Part shown: piece after piece, positions 1-12,180 of the stretch
Layout: each line of letters opens with the position of its first letter
Numbering within the stretch: position 1 is the first letter of the stretch
From: Nemertoderma westbladi
Lineage: Eukaryota; Xenacoelomorpha; Nemertodermatida; Nemertodermatidae
Assembly (NCBI GenBank): GCA_032718475.1
Contig: JAUCBJ010002881.1
Span: forward strand, 1-38,312
Length of the DNA: 38,312 nt
Direction of reading: 5' to 3'
Notes under the pieces: generated by a model
What the model saw: the letters and a program-made list of their open reading frames with translations, nothing else
Databases searched by the model: none
Told to the model about the DNA's origin: nothing
Translations under genes and position numbers: made by a program

Positions 1-57
1 TCTAGAAGACATTCTAATTTGGCGGGTTAAACTGCCAAAGGTCTGAAAGCGCGAACA
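1..57 (-). mobile_element. End of an unknown transposon, reverse orientation, cut by the window edge
   Basis: Read on the minus strand this begins TGTTCGCGCTTTCAGACC and continues through GCAGTTTAACCCGCCAA. The same sequence, with a few mismatches, starts at 12181 on the plus strand at the edge of an inserted element. Both copies start at the same base, which marks a true element terminus. The 31-bp minisatellite starts at the next base, 58, so the element abuts or is inserted in that array. The rest of the element lies outside the window, so family and target duplication cannot be read. Confidence 0.5.
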
Positions 58-3000
58 GTATCTCTCCCATTTTTGGTCTCGGAGTTCCGTATCTCCCCCA
101 TTTTTAGTCTCGGAGTTCCGTATCTCCCCCATTTTTGGTCTCAGAGTTCCGTATCTCCCCCATTTTTAGTCTCGGAGTTCCGTATATCCCCCCCCCATTT
201 TTTGTCTCAGAGTTCCGTATCTCTCCCATTTTTGGTCTCGGAGTTCCGTATCTCCCCCATTTTTAGTCTCAGAGTTCCGTATACCCCCCCATTTTTAGTC
301 TCAGAGTTCCGTATCTCCCCCATTTTTAGTCTCAGAGTTCCGTATCTCTCCCATTTTTAGTCTCGTAGTTCCGTATCTCCCCCCCCATTTTTGGTCTCGG
401 AGTTCCGTATCTCCCCCATTTTTAGTCTCAGAGTTCCGTATACCCCCCCATTTTTAGTCTCAGAGTTCCGTATCTCCCCCATTTTTAGTCTCGTAGTTCC
501 GTATCTCCCCCCCCATTTTTAGTCTCAGAGTTCCGTATCTCCCCCATTTTTAGTCTCGTAGTTCCGTATCTCCCCCCCCCATTTTTAGTCTCGGAGTTCC
601 GTATCTCCCCCCCCCTTTTGCGTCTCAGAGTTCCGTATATCCCCCCATTTTTGGTCTCAGAGTTCCGTATCTCCCCCATTTTTAGTCTCAGAGTTCCGTA
701 TCTCCCCCATTTTTAGTCTCGTAGTTCCGTATATCCCCCCATTTTTGGTCTCAGAGTTCCGTATCTCCCCCATTTTTAGTCTCAGAGTTCCGTATCTCTC
801 CCATTTTTAGTCTCGTAGTTCCGTATCTCCCCCCCCATTTTTAGTCTCGGAGTTCCGTATCTCCCCCCATTTTTGGTCTCAGAGTTCCGTATCTCTCCCA
901 TTTTTAGTCTCGTAGTTCCGTATCTCCCCCATTTTTAGTCTCGTAGTTCCGTATCTCCCCCCCCATTTTTAGTCTCGTAGTTCCGTATATCCCCCCATTT
1001 TTGGTCTCGGAGTTCCGTATCTCCCCCATTTTTAGTCTCGGAGTTCCGTATCTCCCCCATTTTTGGTCTCAGAGTTCCGTATCTCCCCCATTTTTAGTCT
1101 CGTAGTTCCGTATATCCCCCCATTTTTGGTCTCAGAGTTCCGTATCTCCCCCATTTTTAGTCTCAGAGTTCCGTATCTCTCCCATTTTTAGTCTCGTAGT
1201 TCCGTATCTCCCCCCCCATTTTTAGTCTCGGAGTTCCGTATCTCCCCCATTTTTAGTCTCAGAGTTCCGTATCTCCCCCATTTTTAGTCTCAGAGTTCCG
1301 TATCTCCCCCATTTTTAGTCTCGTAGTTCCGTATATCCCCCCATTTTTGGTCTCGGAGTTCCGTATCTCCCCCATTTTTAGTCTCAGAGTTCCGTATCTC
1401 CCCCATTTTTAGTCTCAGAGTTCCGCATCTCCCCCTAATTCGTCATCTCAGAGTTCCGTATATCCCCCCATTTTTGGTCTCAGAGTTCCGTATCTCCCCC
1501 ATTTTTGGTCTCAGAGTTCCGTATCTCCCCCATTTTTAGTCTCGTAGTTCCGTATATCCCCCATTTTTAGTCTCGTAGTTCCGTATATCCCCCCATTTTT
1601 GGTCTCAGAGTTCCGTATCTCCCCCATTTTTAGTCTCAGAGTTCCGTATCTCCCCCATTTTTAGTCTCGTAGTTCCGTATCTCCCCCATTTTTAGTCTCG
1701 TAGTTCCGTATATCCCCCCATTTTTGGTCTCAGAGTTCCGTATCTCCCCCATTTTTAGTCTCAGAGTTCCGTATCTCTCCCATTTTTAGTCTCGTAGTTC
1801 CGTATATCCCCCCATTTTTGGTCTCAGAGTTCCGTATCTCCCCCATTTTTAGTCTCAGAGTTCCGTATCTCCCCCATTTTTAGTCTCGTAGTTCCGTATC
1901 TCCCCCATTTTTAGTCTCGTAGTTCCGTATCTCCCCCATTTTTAGTCTCGTAGTTCCGTATCTCCCCCCCCATTTTTAGTCTCGTAGTTCCGTATATCCC
2001 CCCATTTTTGGTCTCGGAGTTCCGTATCTCCCCCATTTTTAGTCTCGGAGTTCCGTATCTCCCCCATTTTTGGTCTCAGAGTTCCGTATCTCCCCCATTT
2101 TTAGTCTCGTAGTTCCGTATATCCCCCCATTTTTGGTCTCAGAGTTCCGTATCTCCCCCATTTTTAGTCTCAGAGTTCCGTATCTCTCCCATTTTTAGTC
2201 TCGTAGTTCCGTATCTCCCCCCCCATTTTTAGTCTCGGAGTTCCGTATCTCCCCCATTTTTAGTCTCAGAGTTCCGTATCTCCCCCATTTTTAGTCTCAG
2301 AGTTCCGTATCTCCCCCATTTTTAGTCTCGTAGTTCCGTATATCCCCCCATTTTTGGTCTCGGAGTTCCGTATCTCCCCCATTTTTAGTCTCAGAGTTCC
2401 GTATCTCCCCCATTTTTAGTCTCAGAGTTCCGCATCTCCCCCTATTCGTATCTCAGAGTTCCGTATATCCCCCCATTTTTGGTCTCAGAGTTCCGTATCT
2501 CCCCCATTTTTGGTCTCAGAGTTCCGTATCTCCCCCATTTTTAGTCTCGTAGTTCCGTATATCCCCCATTTTTAGTCTCGTAGTTCCGTATATCCCCCCA
2601 TTTTTGGTCTCAGAGTTCCGTATCTCCCCCATTTTTAGTCTCAGAGTTCCGTATCTCTCCCATTTTTAGTCTCGTAGTTCCGTATATCCCCCCATTTTTG
2701 GTCTCAGAGTTCCGTATCTCCCCCATTTTTAGTCTCGGAGTTCCGTATCTCTCCCATTTTTAGTCTCGTAGTTCCGTATCTCCCCCATTTTTAGTCTCGT
2801 AGTTCCGTATCTCCCCCATTTTTAGTCTCGTAGTTCCGTATCTCCCCCATTTTTAGTCTCGTAGTTCCGTATCTCCCCCATTTTTAGTCTCAGAGTTCCG
2901 TATCTCCCCCCATTTTTAGTCTCGTAGTTCCGTATCTCCCCCCATTTTTGGTCTCAGAGTTCCGTATCTCCCCCATTTTTAGTCTCAGAGTTCCGTATCT

Positions 3001-6000
3001 CCCCCATTTTTAGTCTCGTAGTTCCGTATATCCCCCCATTTTTGGTCTCAGAGTTCCGTATCTCCCCCATTTTTAGTCTCGGAGTTCCGTATCTCCCCCA
3101 TTTTTAGTCTCAGAGTTCCGTATCTCCCCCATTTTTAGTCTCGTAGTTCCGTATATCCCCCCATTTTTGGTCTCAGAGTTCCGTATCTCCCCCATTTTTA
3201 GTCTCGGAGTTCCGTATCTCCCCCATTTTTGGTCTCAGAGTTCCGTATCTCCCCCATTTTTAGTCTCGGAGTTCCGTATATCCCCCCCATTTTTAGTCTC
3301 AGAGTTCCGTATCTCCCCCATTTTTAGTCTCAGAGTTCCGTATCTCCCCCCCCATTTTTGGTCTCAGAGTTCCGTATCTCCCCCCATTTTTGGTCTCAGA
3401 GTTCCGTATCTCCCCCATTTTTAGTCTCGGAGTTCCGTATATCCCCCATTTTTGTCTCAGAGTTCCGTATCTCCCCCATTTTTAGTCTCAGAGTTCCGTA
3501 TCTCCCCCATTTTTGGTCTCGAGTTCCGTATCCCCCCATTTTTGGTCTCAGAGTTCCGTATCTCCCCCATTTTTGGTCTCAGAGTTCCGTATCTCCCCCA
3601 TTTTTGGTCTCAGAGTTCCGTATATCCCCCCATTTTTGGTCTCAGAGTTCCGTATCTCCCCCATTTTTAGTCTCGTAGTTCCGTATCTCCCCCCATTTTT
3701 GGTCTCAGAGTTCCGTATCTCCCCCATTTTTGGTCTCAGAGTTCCGTATCTCCCCCCATTTTTAGTCTCGAGTTCCGTATCTCCCCCATTTTTGGTCTCA
3801 GAGTTCCGTATCTCCCCCATTTTTGAGTCTCAGAGTTCCGTATCTCCCCCCATTTTTGGTCTCAGAGTTCCGTATCTCCCCCATTTTTAGTCTCGTAGTT
3901 CCGTATCTCCCCCATTTTTAGTCTCAGAGTTCCGTATCTCCCCCCATTTTTGGTCTCAGAGTTCCGTATCTCCCCCATTTTTGGTCTCAGAGTTCCGTAT
4001 CTCCCCCATTTTTAGTCTCAGAGTTCCGTATCTCCCCCCATTTTTAGTCTCAGAGTTCCGTATCTCCCCCATTTTTGGTCTCAGAGTTCCGTATCTCCCC
4101 CATTTTTGGTCTCGGAGTTCCGTATCTCCCCCATTTTTGGTCTCAGAGTTCCGTATCTCCCCCATTTTTGGTCTCAGAGTTCCGTATCTCCCCCATTTTT
4201 GGTCTCAGAGTTCCGTATCTCCCCCCATTTTTAGTCTCAGAGTTCCGTATCTCCCCCATTTTTGGTCTCAGAGTTCCGTATCTCCCCCATTTTTGTCTCG
4301 AGTTCCGTATCTCCCCCATTTTTGGTCTCAGAGTTCCGTATCTCCCCCATTTTTAGTCTCGTAGTTCCGTATCTCCCCCATTTTTAGTCTCGAGTTCCGT
4401 ATCTCCCCCATTTTTAGTCTCGGAGTTCCGTATCTCCCCCATTTTTAGTCTCGTAGTTCCGTATCTCCCCCATTTTTGGTCTCAGAGTTCCGTATCTCCC
4501 CCATTTTTGGTCTCAGAGTTCCGTATCTCCCCCATTTTTGTCTCAGAGTTCCGTATCTCCCCCATTTTTGGTCTCGAGTTCCGTATCTCCCCCCATTTTT
4601 AGTCTCAGAGTTCCGTATCTCCCCCATTTTTGGTCTCAGAGTTCCGTATCTCCCCCATTTTTAGTCTCGTAGTTCCGTATCTCCCCCATTTTTGGTCTCG
4701 TAGTTCCGTATCTCCCCCATTTTTAGTCTCGAGTTCCGTATCTCCCCCCATTTTTAGTCTCGGAGTTCCGTATCTCCCCCCATTTTTGGTCTCAGAGTTC
4801 CGTATCTCCCCCATTTTTAGTCTCAGAGTTCCGTATCTCCCCCATTTTTGTCTCGAGTTCCGTATCCCCCCATTTTTGGTCTCAGAGTTCCGTATCTCCC
4901 CCATTTTTAGTCTCAGAGTTCCGTATCTCCCCCATTTTTAGTCTCAGAGTTCCGTATCTCCCCCATTTTTGGTCTCAGAGTTCCGTATCTCCCCCATTTT
5001 TAGTCTCGGAGTTCCGTATCTCCCCCATTTTTAGTCTCGTAGTTCCGTATCTCCCCCATTTTTGGTCTCAGAGTTCCGTATCTCCCCCATTTTTAGTCTC
5101 GGAGTTCCGTATCTCCCCCATTTTTAGTCTCGGAGTTCCGTATCTCCCCCATTTTTAGTCTCAGAGTTCCGTATCTCCCCCCATTTTTGGTCTCAGAGTT
5201 CCGTATCTCCCCCATTTTTGGTCTCAGAGTTCCGTATATCCCCCCATTTTTGGTCTCAGAGTTCCGTATCTCCCCCATTTTTGGTCTCAGAGTTCCGTAT
5301 ATCCCCCCATTTTTGTCTCAGAGTTCCGTATCTCCCCCATTTTTGGTCTCAGAGTTCCGTATCTCCCCCATTTTTAGTCTCGGAGTTCCGTATATCCCCC
5401 CATTTTTGGTCTCAGAGTTCCGTATCTCCCCCATTTTTGGTCTCAGAGTTCCGTATCTCCCCCCATTTTTGGTCTCAGAGTTCCGTATCTCCCCCATTTT
5501 TGGTCTCAGAGTTCCGTATCTCCCCCATTTTTAGTCTCGGAGTTCCGTATATCCCCCATTTTTAGTCTCAGAGTTCCGTATCTCCCCCATTTTTGGTCTC
5601 AGAGTTCCGTATCTCCCCCATTTTTGGTCTCAGAGTTCCGTATCTCCCCCCATTTTTGGTCTCAGAGTTCCGTATCTCCCCCATTTTTGGTCTCAGAGTT
5701 CCGTATCTCCCCCCATTTTTGGTCTCAGAGTTCCGTATCTCCCCCATTTTTAGTCTCGGAGTTCCGTATATCCCCCATTTTTAGTCTCGGAGTTCCGTAT
5801 CTCCCCCCATTTTTGGTCTCAGAGTTCCGTATCTCCCCCATTTTTAGTCTCGGAGTTCCGTATATCCCCCATTTTTAGTCTCGAGTTCCGTATTCCCCCA
5901 TTTTTAGTCTCGGGTTCCGTATCCCCCCATTTTTGGTCTCAGAGTTCCGTATCTCCCCCATTTTTAGTCTCGGAGTTCCGTATCTCCCCCATTTTTAGTC

Positions 6001-9000
6001 TCAGAGTTCCGTATCTCCCCCATTTTTAGTCTCGGAGTTCCGTATATCCCCCCATTTTTGGTCTCAGAGTTCCGTATCTCCCCCATTTTTAGTCTCGTAG
6101 TTCCGTATCTCCCCCATTTTTAGTCTCAGAGTTCCGTATCTCCCCCCCCATTTTTGGTCTCAGAGTTCCGTATCTCCCCCATTTTTAGTCTCGGAGTTCC
6201 GTATATCCCCCCCCCCCCATTTTTGGTCTCAGAGTTCCGTATCTCTCCCCATTTTTAGTCTCGGAGTTCCGTATCTCCCCCATTTTTAGTCTCAGAGTTC
6301 CGTATCTCCCCCATTTTTAGTCTCAGAGTTCCGTATCTCCCCCCATTTTTGGTCTCAGAGTTCCGTATTCCCCCCCATTTTTGGTCTCAGAGTTCCGTAT
6401 ATCCCCCCATTTTTGGTCTCAGAGTTCCGTATCTCCCCCATTTTTGGTCTCAGAGTTCCGTATCTCCCCCCATTTTTGGTCTCAGAGTTCCGTATCTCCC
6501 CCATTTTTAGTCTCGGAGTTCCGTATATCCCCCATTTTTAGTCTCGGTGTTCCGTATCTCCCCCATTTTTAGTCTCAGAGTTCCGTATCTCCCCCCCATT
6601 TTTAGTCTCAGAGTTCCGTATCTCCCCCCATTTTTGGTCTCAGAGTTCCGTATCTCCCCCATTTTTGGTCTCAGAGTTCCGTATATCCCCCCATTTTTGT
6701 CTCAGAGTTCCGTATCTCCCCCCCCATTTTTGGTCTCAGAGTTCCGTATCTCCCCCATTTTTAGTCTCAGAGTTCCGTATATCCCCCCATTTTTGGTCTC
6801 AGAGTTCCGTATCTCCCCCATTTTTGGTCTCAGAGTTCCGTATCTCCCCCATTTTTGAGTCTCAGAGTTCCGTATCTCCCCCCCCCATTTTTGGTCTCAG
6901 AGTTCCGTATCTCCCCCATTTTTAGTCTCGGAGTTCCGTATCTCCCCCATTTTTAGTCTCAGAGTTCCGTATCTCCCCCCCATTTTTGGTCTCAGAGTTC
7001 CGTATCTCCCCCCATTTTTGGTCTCAGAGTTCCGTATATCCCCCCATTTTTGGTCTCAGAGTTCCGTATCTCCCCCATTTTTGGTCTCAGAGTTCCGTAT
7101 ATCCCCCCATTTTTGGTCTCAGAGTTCCGTATCTCCCCCATTTTTAGTCTCGGAGTTCCGTATATCCCCCATTTTTAGTCTCGGTGTTCCGTATCCCCCC
7201 CATTTTTGGTCTCAGAGTTCCGTATCTCCCCCATTTTTAGTCTCGAGTTCCGTATCTCCCCCATTTTTAGTCTCGGAGTTCCGTATATCCCCCATTTTTA
7301 GTCTCGGAGTTCCGTATCTCCCCCATTTTTGGTCTCAGAGTTCCGTATCTCCCCCCATTTTTAGTCTCGGAGTTCCGTATCTCCCCCATTTTTAGTCTCA
7401 GAGTTCCGTATCTCCCCCCCATTTTTAGTCTCGGAGTTCCGTATATCCCCCCATTTTTGGTCTCGGAGTTCCGTATCTCCCCCATTTTTAGTCTCGTAGT
7501 TCCGTATCTCCCCCATTTTTAGTCTCAGAGTTCCGTATCTCCCCCCCCATTTTTGGTCTCAGAGTTCCGTATCTCCCCCATTTTTAGTCTCGGAGTTCCG
7601 TATATCCCCCCCCCCCCCATTTTTGGTCTCAGAGTTCCGTATCTCTCCCCCATTTTTAGTCTCGGAGTTCCGTATCTCCCCCATTTTTAGTCTCAGAGTT
7701 CCGTATCTCCCCCATTTTTAGTCTCAGAGTTCCGTATCTCCCCCCATTTTTGGTCTCAGAGTTCCGTATTCCCCCCCATTTTTGGTCTCAGAGTTCCGTA
7801 TATCCCCCCATTTTTGGTCTCAGAGTTCCGTATCTCCCCCATTTTTGGTCTCAGAGTTCCGTATATCCCCCCATTTTTGGTCTCAGAGTTCCGTATCTCC
7901 CCCATTTTTAGTCTCGGAGTTCCGTATCTCCCCCATTTTTAGTCTCGGAGTTCCGTATCTCCCCCATTTTTGGTCTCAGAGTTCCGTATCTCCCCCCCCA
8001 TTTTTAGTCTCAGAGTTCCGTATCTCCCCCCCCATTTTTGGTCTCGGAGTTCCGTATCTCCCCCATTTTTAGTCTCGGAGTTCCGTATATCCCCCATTTT
8101 TAGTCTCGGTGTTCCGTATCTCCCCCATTTTTGGTCTCAGAGTTCCGTATCTCCCCCCCATTTTTGGTCTCAGAGTTCCGTATCTCTCCCATTTTTAGTC
8201 TCGTAGTTCCGTATCTCCCCCCCCCCCATTTTTGGTCTCAGAGTTCCGTATCTCCCCCATTTTTGGTCTCAGAGTTCCGTATCTCCCCCATTTTTAGTCT
8301 CGGAGTTCCGTATATCCCCCCATTTTTGGTCTCAGAGTTCCGTATCTCCCCCATTTTTAGTCTCGGAGTTCCGTATATCCCCCATTTTTAGTCTCGGTGT
8401 TCCGTATCTCCCCCATTTTTGGTCTCAGAGTTCCGTATCTCCCCCCCCATTTTTGGTCTCAGAGTTCCGTATCTCCCCCATTTTTAGTCTCAGAGTTCCG
8501 TATCTCCCCCATTTTTGGTCTCAGAGTTCCGTATCTCCCCCATTTTTAGTCTCGGAGTTCCGTATATCCCCCCATTTTTGGTCTCAGAGTTCCGTATATC
8601 CCCCCATTTTTGGTCTCAGAGTTCCGTATCTCCCCCATTTTTAGTCTCGTAGTTCCGTATATCCCCCCATTTTTGGTCTCAGAGTTCCGTATATCCCCCC
8701 ATTTTTGGTCTCAGAGTTCCGTATCTCCCCCATTTTTAGTCTCGGAGTTCCGTATATCCCCCCATTTTTGGTCTCAGAGTTCCGTATATCCCCCCATTTT
8801 TAGTCTCAGAGTTCCGTATCTCCCCCATTTTTAGTCTCAGAGTTCCGTATCTCCCTCCATTTTTGGTCTCAGAGTTCCGTATATCCCCCATTTTTGGTCT
8901 CAGAGTTCCGTATCTCCCCCATTTTTGGTCTCAGAGTTCCGTATCTCCCCCATTTTTAGTCTCGGAGTTCCGTATCTCCCCCATTTTTGGTCTCGGAGTT

Positions 9001-9429
9001 CCGTATCTCCCCCCCATTTTTGGTCTCAGAGTTCCGTATCTCCCCCCCATTTTTGGTCTCAGAGTTCCGTATATCCCCCCATTTTTGGTCTCGGAGTTCC
9101 GTATCTCCCCCATTTTTGGTCTCGGAGTTCCGTATCTCCCCCCCATTTTTGGTCTCAGAGTTCCGTATCTCCCCCCCATTTTTGGTCTCAGAGTTCCGTA
9201 TATCCCAATATTTTTGGACTCAGAGTTCCATATCCCCCCCCCCCATTTTTTGTCTCAGAGTTCCGTATCTCCCCCATTTTTAGTCTCGTAGTTCCGTATC
9301 TCCCCCCCCATTTTTGGTCTCAGAGTTCCGTATCTCCCCCCCATTTTTGGTCTCAGAGTTCCGTATCTCCCCCCATTTTTGGTCTCAGAGTTCCGTATCT
9401 CCCCCCATTTTTGGTCTCAGAGTTCCGTA
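58..9429. repeat. 31-bp minisatellite array, about 300 units
   Basis: The unit is roughly GTCTCAGAGTTCCG followed by TATCTCCCCCATTTTTA, 31 bp. Main variant positions are TTTTTA or TTTTTG, and CTCAGAG, CTCGGAG or CTCGTAG. The C run varies from about 5 to 13. The array is continuous for 9.4 kb with no intervening unique sequence. Long stretches are open in several frames only because three units (93 bp) make 31 codons and many units lack stops; the resulting peptides are frame-rotated copies of one repeat. Larger duplicated blocks lie inside the array, with markers about 1007 bp apart near 1421/2428 and about 1400 bp apart near 6201/7600. No sign of coding function is seen. Confidence 0.95.
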
Positions 9430-10229
9430 CCCTATGCTACATACTAGAGAGTGCCATTAAACATTAGTCAACGGGTACCTTAGAATTTATGACACTGCTT
9501 CTGGGGGGCTAACGCCTATCCTCGACAGGTCATTGGTTGGCCGACTGTAGGTTCCCTGAGCGAAATCGGAAGTCACGTGGGAAGGGAGGTAGGCATTTCT
9601 ACTAGAGAGCGCCTGTGGAATCGGATAAGGGTCTTTCGATTACATATCACACAATCGACGAAAGATATCGATCTGGTGACCTTTTCCAGAGGAGTTCCCT
9701 TACAGGACGCCCCTCTTCTCTCTTTAGAAGGTGTGAACACACTGCGCCGAGTTGAACTGTTTGGAATTTTATCATAGACATGCAGTCAAACCTAATTATT
9801 TTTACGTTTTTATTTTTCAAATTAATTCGTGGTTGGATGAGATGATGATAAAAAGTAAAGTTTTGTTCGGCCACGATTACCCCAGATAAGATTAAGATGT
9901 ACTGTATTTCCAGTATGGTTCCCCAGAACTATAATCCCCAGAGGAAACTCCAGTACTCATTTAGCTACCACTTAAGGATGCAAAGCAGAGATAGTAGTAG
10001 TAGTGACGGTTTTGCGGCCCGTCCAGCCTATAATTCAATTTAAATTATTACCATCACAATAATATACTTTATATACACGAACTAAATGTAAACCACGAAC
10101 TATACTAAAGATCTACTTTATTTATATACTGGATATACTTTATAAAACAATAGTACAAAAAAAGTAAGATATAATATATGTATTAACATAAATTTGCATT
10201 ACACGTACTTGTACCGTATTTATTTATTT
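9430..10229. other. Non-repetitive spacer, no gene seen
   Basis: The tandem array stops at GTTCCGTACCC and gives way to ordinary mixed sequence, becoming very AT-rich after about 10040. The longest open frame (66 codons at 9577) shows no recognisable motif. The stretch from about 10150 is probably the 3' untranslated tail of the minus-strand LINE fragment that ends at 10230, but its limit cannot be fixed. Confidence 0.5.
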
Positions 10230-10650
10230 AGATAGGAAAAAATCAAAAACATTCTCAATATGCTCACACACCATTTTCTTGGTATCATTTAAAAACAGCT
10301 CAGTTAGATTTGTGTACTTAGGTAGATCACATTTTTCGCGAAAACTCTGAGTCAGCGGACATACAGTAGTAAAACAGCATGGGTTTCATCCTGGACACTA
10401 ACGCCGTCACAGCCGCACACACGCTGCTCCCTATGGGTCTGACTCCACCGTCCTGTCTCGATTCTAAGTTTATGGGCCATGACGCGTAACCGGGTGAGAT
10501 GGACTCGTTTATAATCAGGAGTGAAAGGGTTCAGAGAGGAATAAATCGATAGTGCGGTGAGATTAGCATTAATTATCTTACGGTATGTATGAAACTTTGT
10601 CGTTGTTTCTGGTCGATTGAGGATTCTCGATCTTGCTCTTTGAATCTTGG
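10230..10650 (-). pseudogene. LINE C-terminal fragment (minus strand), frameshifted
   Basis: On the minus strand this reads LTRLRVMAHKLRIETGRW, then QRVCGCDGVSVQDETH, then after a frameshift near 10350 CPLTQSFREKCDLPKYTNLT and a stop near 10230. A short Cys/His motif preceded by a basic R-L-R-x-x-x-H-x-L-x-x-E-x-G-R stretch is typical of the C-terminal tail of non-LTR retrotransposon ORF2 proteins. The reverse transcriptase that should precede it is absent: sequence upstream of about 10650 belongs to a different, plus-strand LINE. The clade cannot be assigned. This is a dead fragment, not a host gene. Confidence 0.65.
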
Positions 10651-10654
10651 ATAG

Positions 10655-12180
10655 AAACCTTGTCCAACGGGAAATAAAAAAAGCTAAATCTGAATATTTG
10701 TACAACAAAATAAGTGAGAATAAAGATAATCCTAAACGTCTATGGTCTAACCTAAAATCTTTAGGTTATAAAAACCTTAAATCTAAATCGAATATTGTTC
10801 TGCAAGATAACGGTGAGCTGATTCATGATCATACTCTAGTTAGTAATTTATTTAATAATTATTTTACTAATGTTGCCTCTAATTTAGTTAAGAAATTACC
10901 GTTATCAAGTAATAAATAATAAATATAGCATATGGTCCGAAACTCTAAATAATTTTTATTTAGAAAAGTTACAAAATTCAGAAAAGTTATTTTTAAAACC
11001 CGTTTCTGAGGATTTCGTTTTTCAAAATCTACTTAGCCTCTCAGCCTCAAAAAGTACCGGTCTAGACCTAATACCGTTTTCTTAAGGATGGCGCTGAAGT
11101 ACTTAAAGTGCCCATTACTTTTATTATTAATTACTCTATCGTAGATAATGTAGTACCAGACGAACTCAAATTTGCTAAGATTGTTCCTCTGTATAAAAAG
11201 AATAGTAAAGTAGAACCCTGTAATTACAGACCTAATTACAGGGTAATAAGAGTAATTACATTACTGATCTTAAGTATTGTATCTAAAATTCTAGAACGTT
11301 CTGTTTTTCTACAGCTGGAAGTACATCTTAGGCTAAATCTGATCTATGAACTTCAGTCCGGTTTTCGTAAATCATATTCTACAGACACCTGCCTTATTAA
11401 CTTAACTGATACAATTATATGTAATAACGCAAAGGGTTTATATACCGGTATGGTAATGTTGGACCTACAAAAGGCTTTCGATACTGTAGATCACGAAATT
11501 CTCCTTGGTAAGTTAGGCCTGATGGGTGTAGGTTCTATAGACTGGTTCAAGTCCTACCTGTCAGACAGAGGTCAAACTGTAGTCATTAGCAAATCGCAGT
11601 CTACTGTACAAGAGATTACCTGTGGTGTACCGCAAGGTAGTACTGTATATTAGCTCATCTGCTTTTTGTATGCTATGTAAATGATATGATAAGTAGTATA
11701 GATCCCGATTTTAAACTCATTTTATATGCCGACGACAGTGCTCTTATTTTATCTCATAAAGATCCTATCCATATTTCCCAAAAGTTAAGTGCAGTTCTAG
11801 AATCCTGTAATGAGTGGTTGGTTGATAATAAGCTATCCATTCACTACGGTAAGACTGAAAGTATTTTGTTTGGTTCCAAAAGAAAGTTAAAGAAGGTAAC
11901 TAAGTTTGAAGTCACTAGTAATGGACATAAGATTGAAAATAAAAAGGAAGTTAAATATTTAGGCGCCACATTGGATAACTGCTTATCAGGAGAAAGTACA
12001 GTGAAAAATATTTTCTCGAAAGTTAACAGTTGGCTTAGGTTTCTATACAGAAATAAAAAAGTTTAAACACCGACTCCCGCAAGTTACTTTGCTCTTCTTT
12101 AATACAGTGTCACATGGTCTATGCATGCTCTTCTTGGTATGAAGGCTTAACCAAACAGCTTAAATGTAAATTACAAGTAG
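10655..12180 (+). pseudogene. LINE reverse transcriptase, broken
   Basis: The frame opens in LVQREIKKAKSEYLYNKI, a usual pre-RT linker. A stop and frameshift between about 10917 and 11095 separate this from the RT fingers ([16 protein letters not shown], then CNYRP). A short duplication near 11230-11260 disturbs the next motif. The palm continues with [17 protein letters not shown] (catalytic Asp) and GVPQGS, then a frameshift near 11645, then YVNDM and the catalytic YADD at 11725-11736, and KYLGATLDN. After 12066 the frame shifts again, but CSSWYEGLTKQLKCKLQV can be followed across frames to the insertion at 12181. At least four lesions make it non-functional. Confidence 0.85.

Noticed and set aside
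58-9429. CRISPR-like array (31-bp period)
   Set aside because: Units are directly adjacent with no unique spacers, and the context is eukaryotic.
73-9467. Dozens of open frames (up to 180 codons) encoding FRISPIFSLRVPYLPHF-like repeats
   Set aside because: They are the 31-bp repeat read in rotating frames, occur on both strands, and have no start, splice or codon-bias support.
9577-9777. 66-codon frame
   Set aside because: No recognisable motif, no splice partners found and a length expected by chance.
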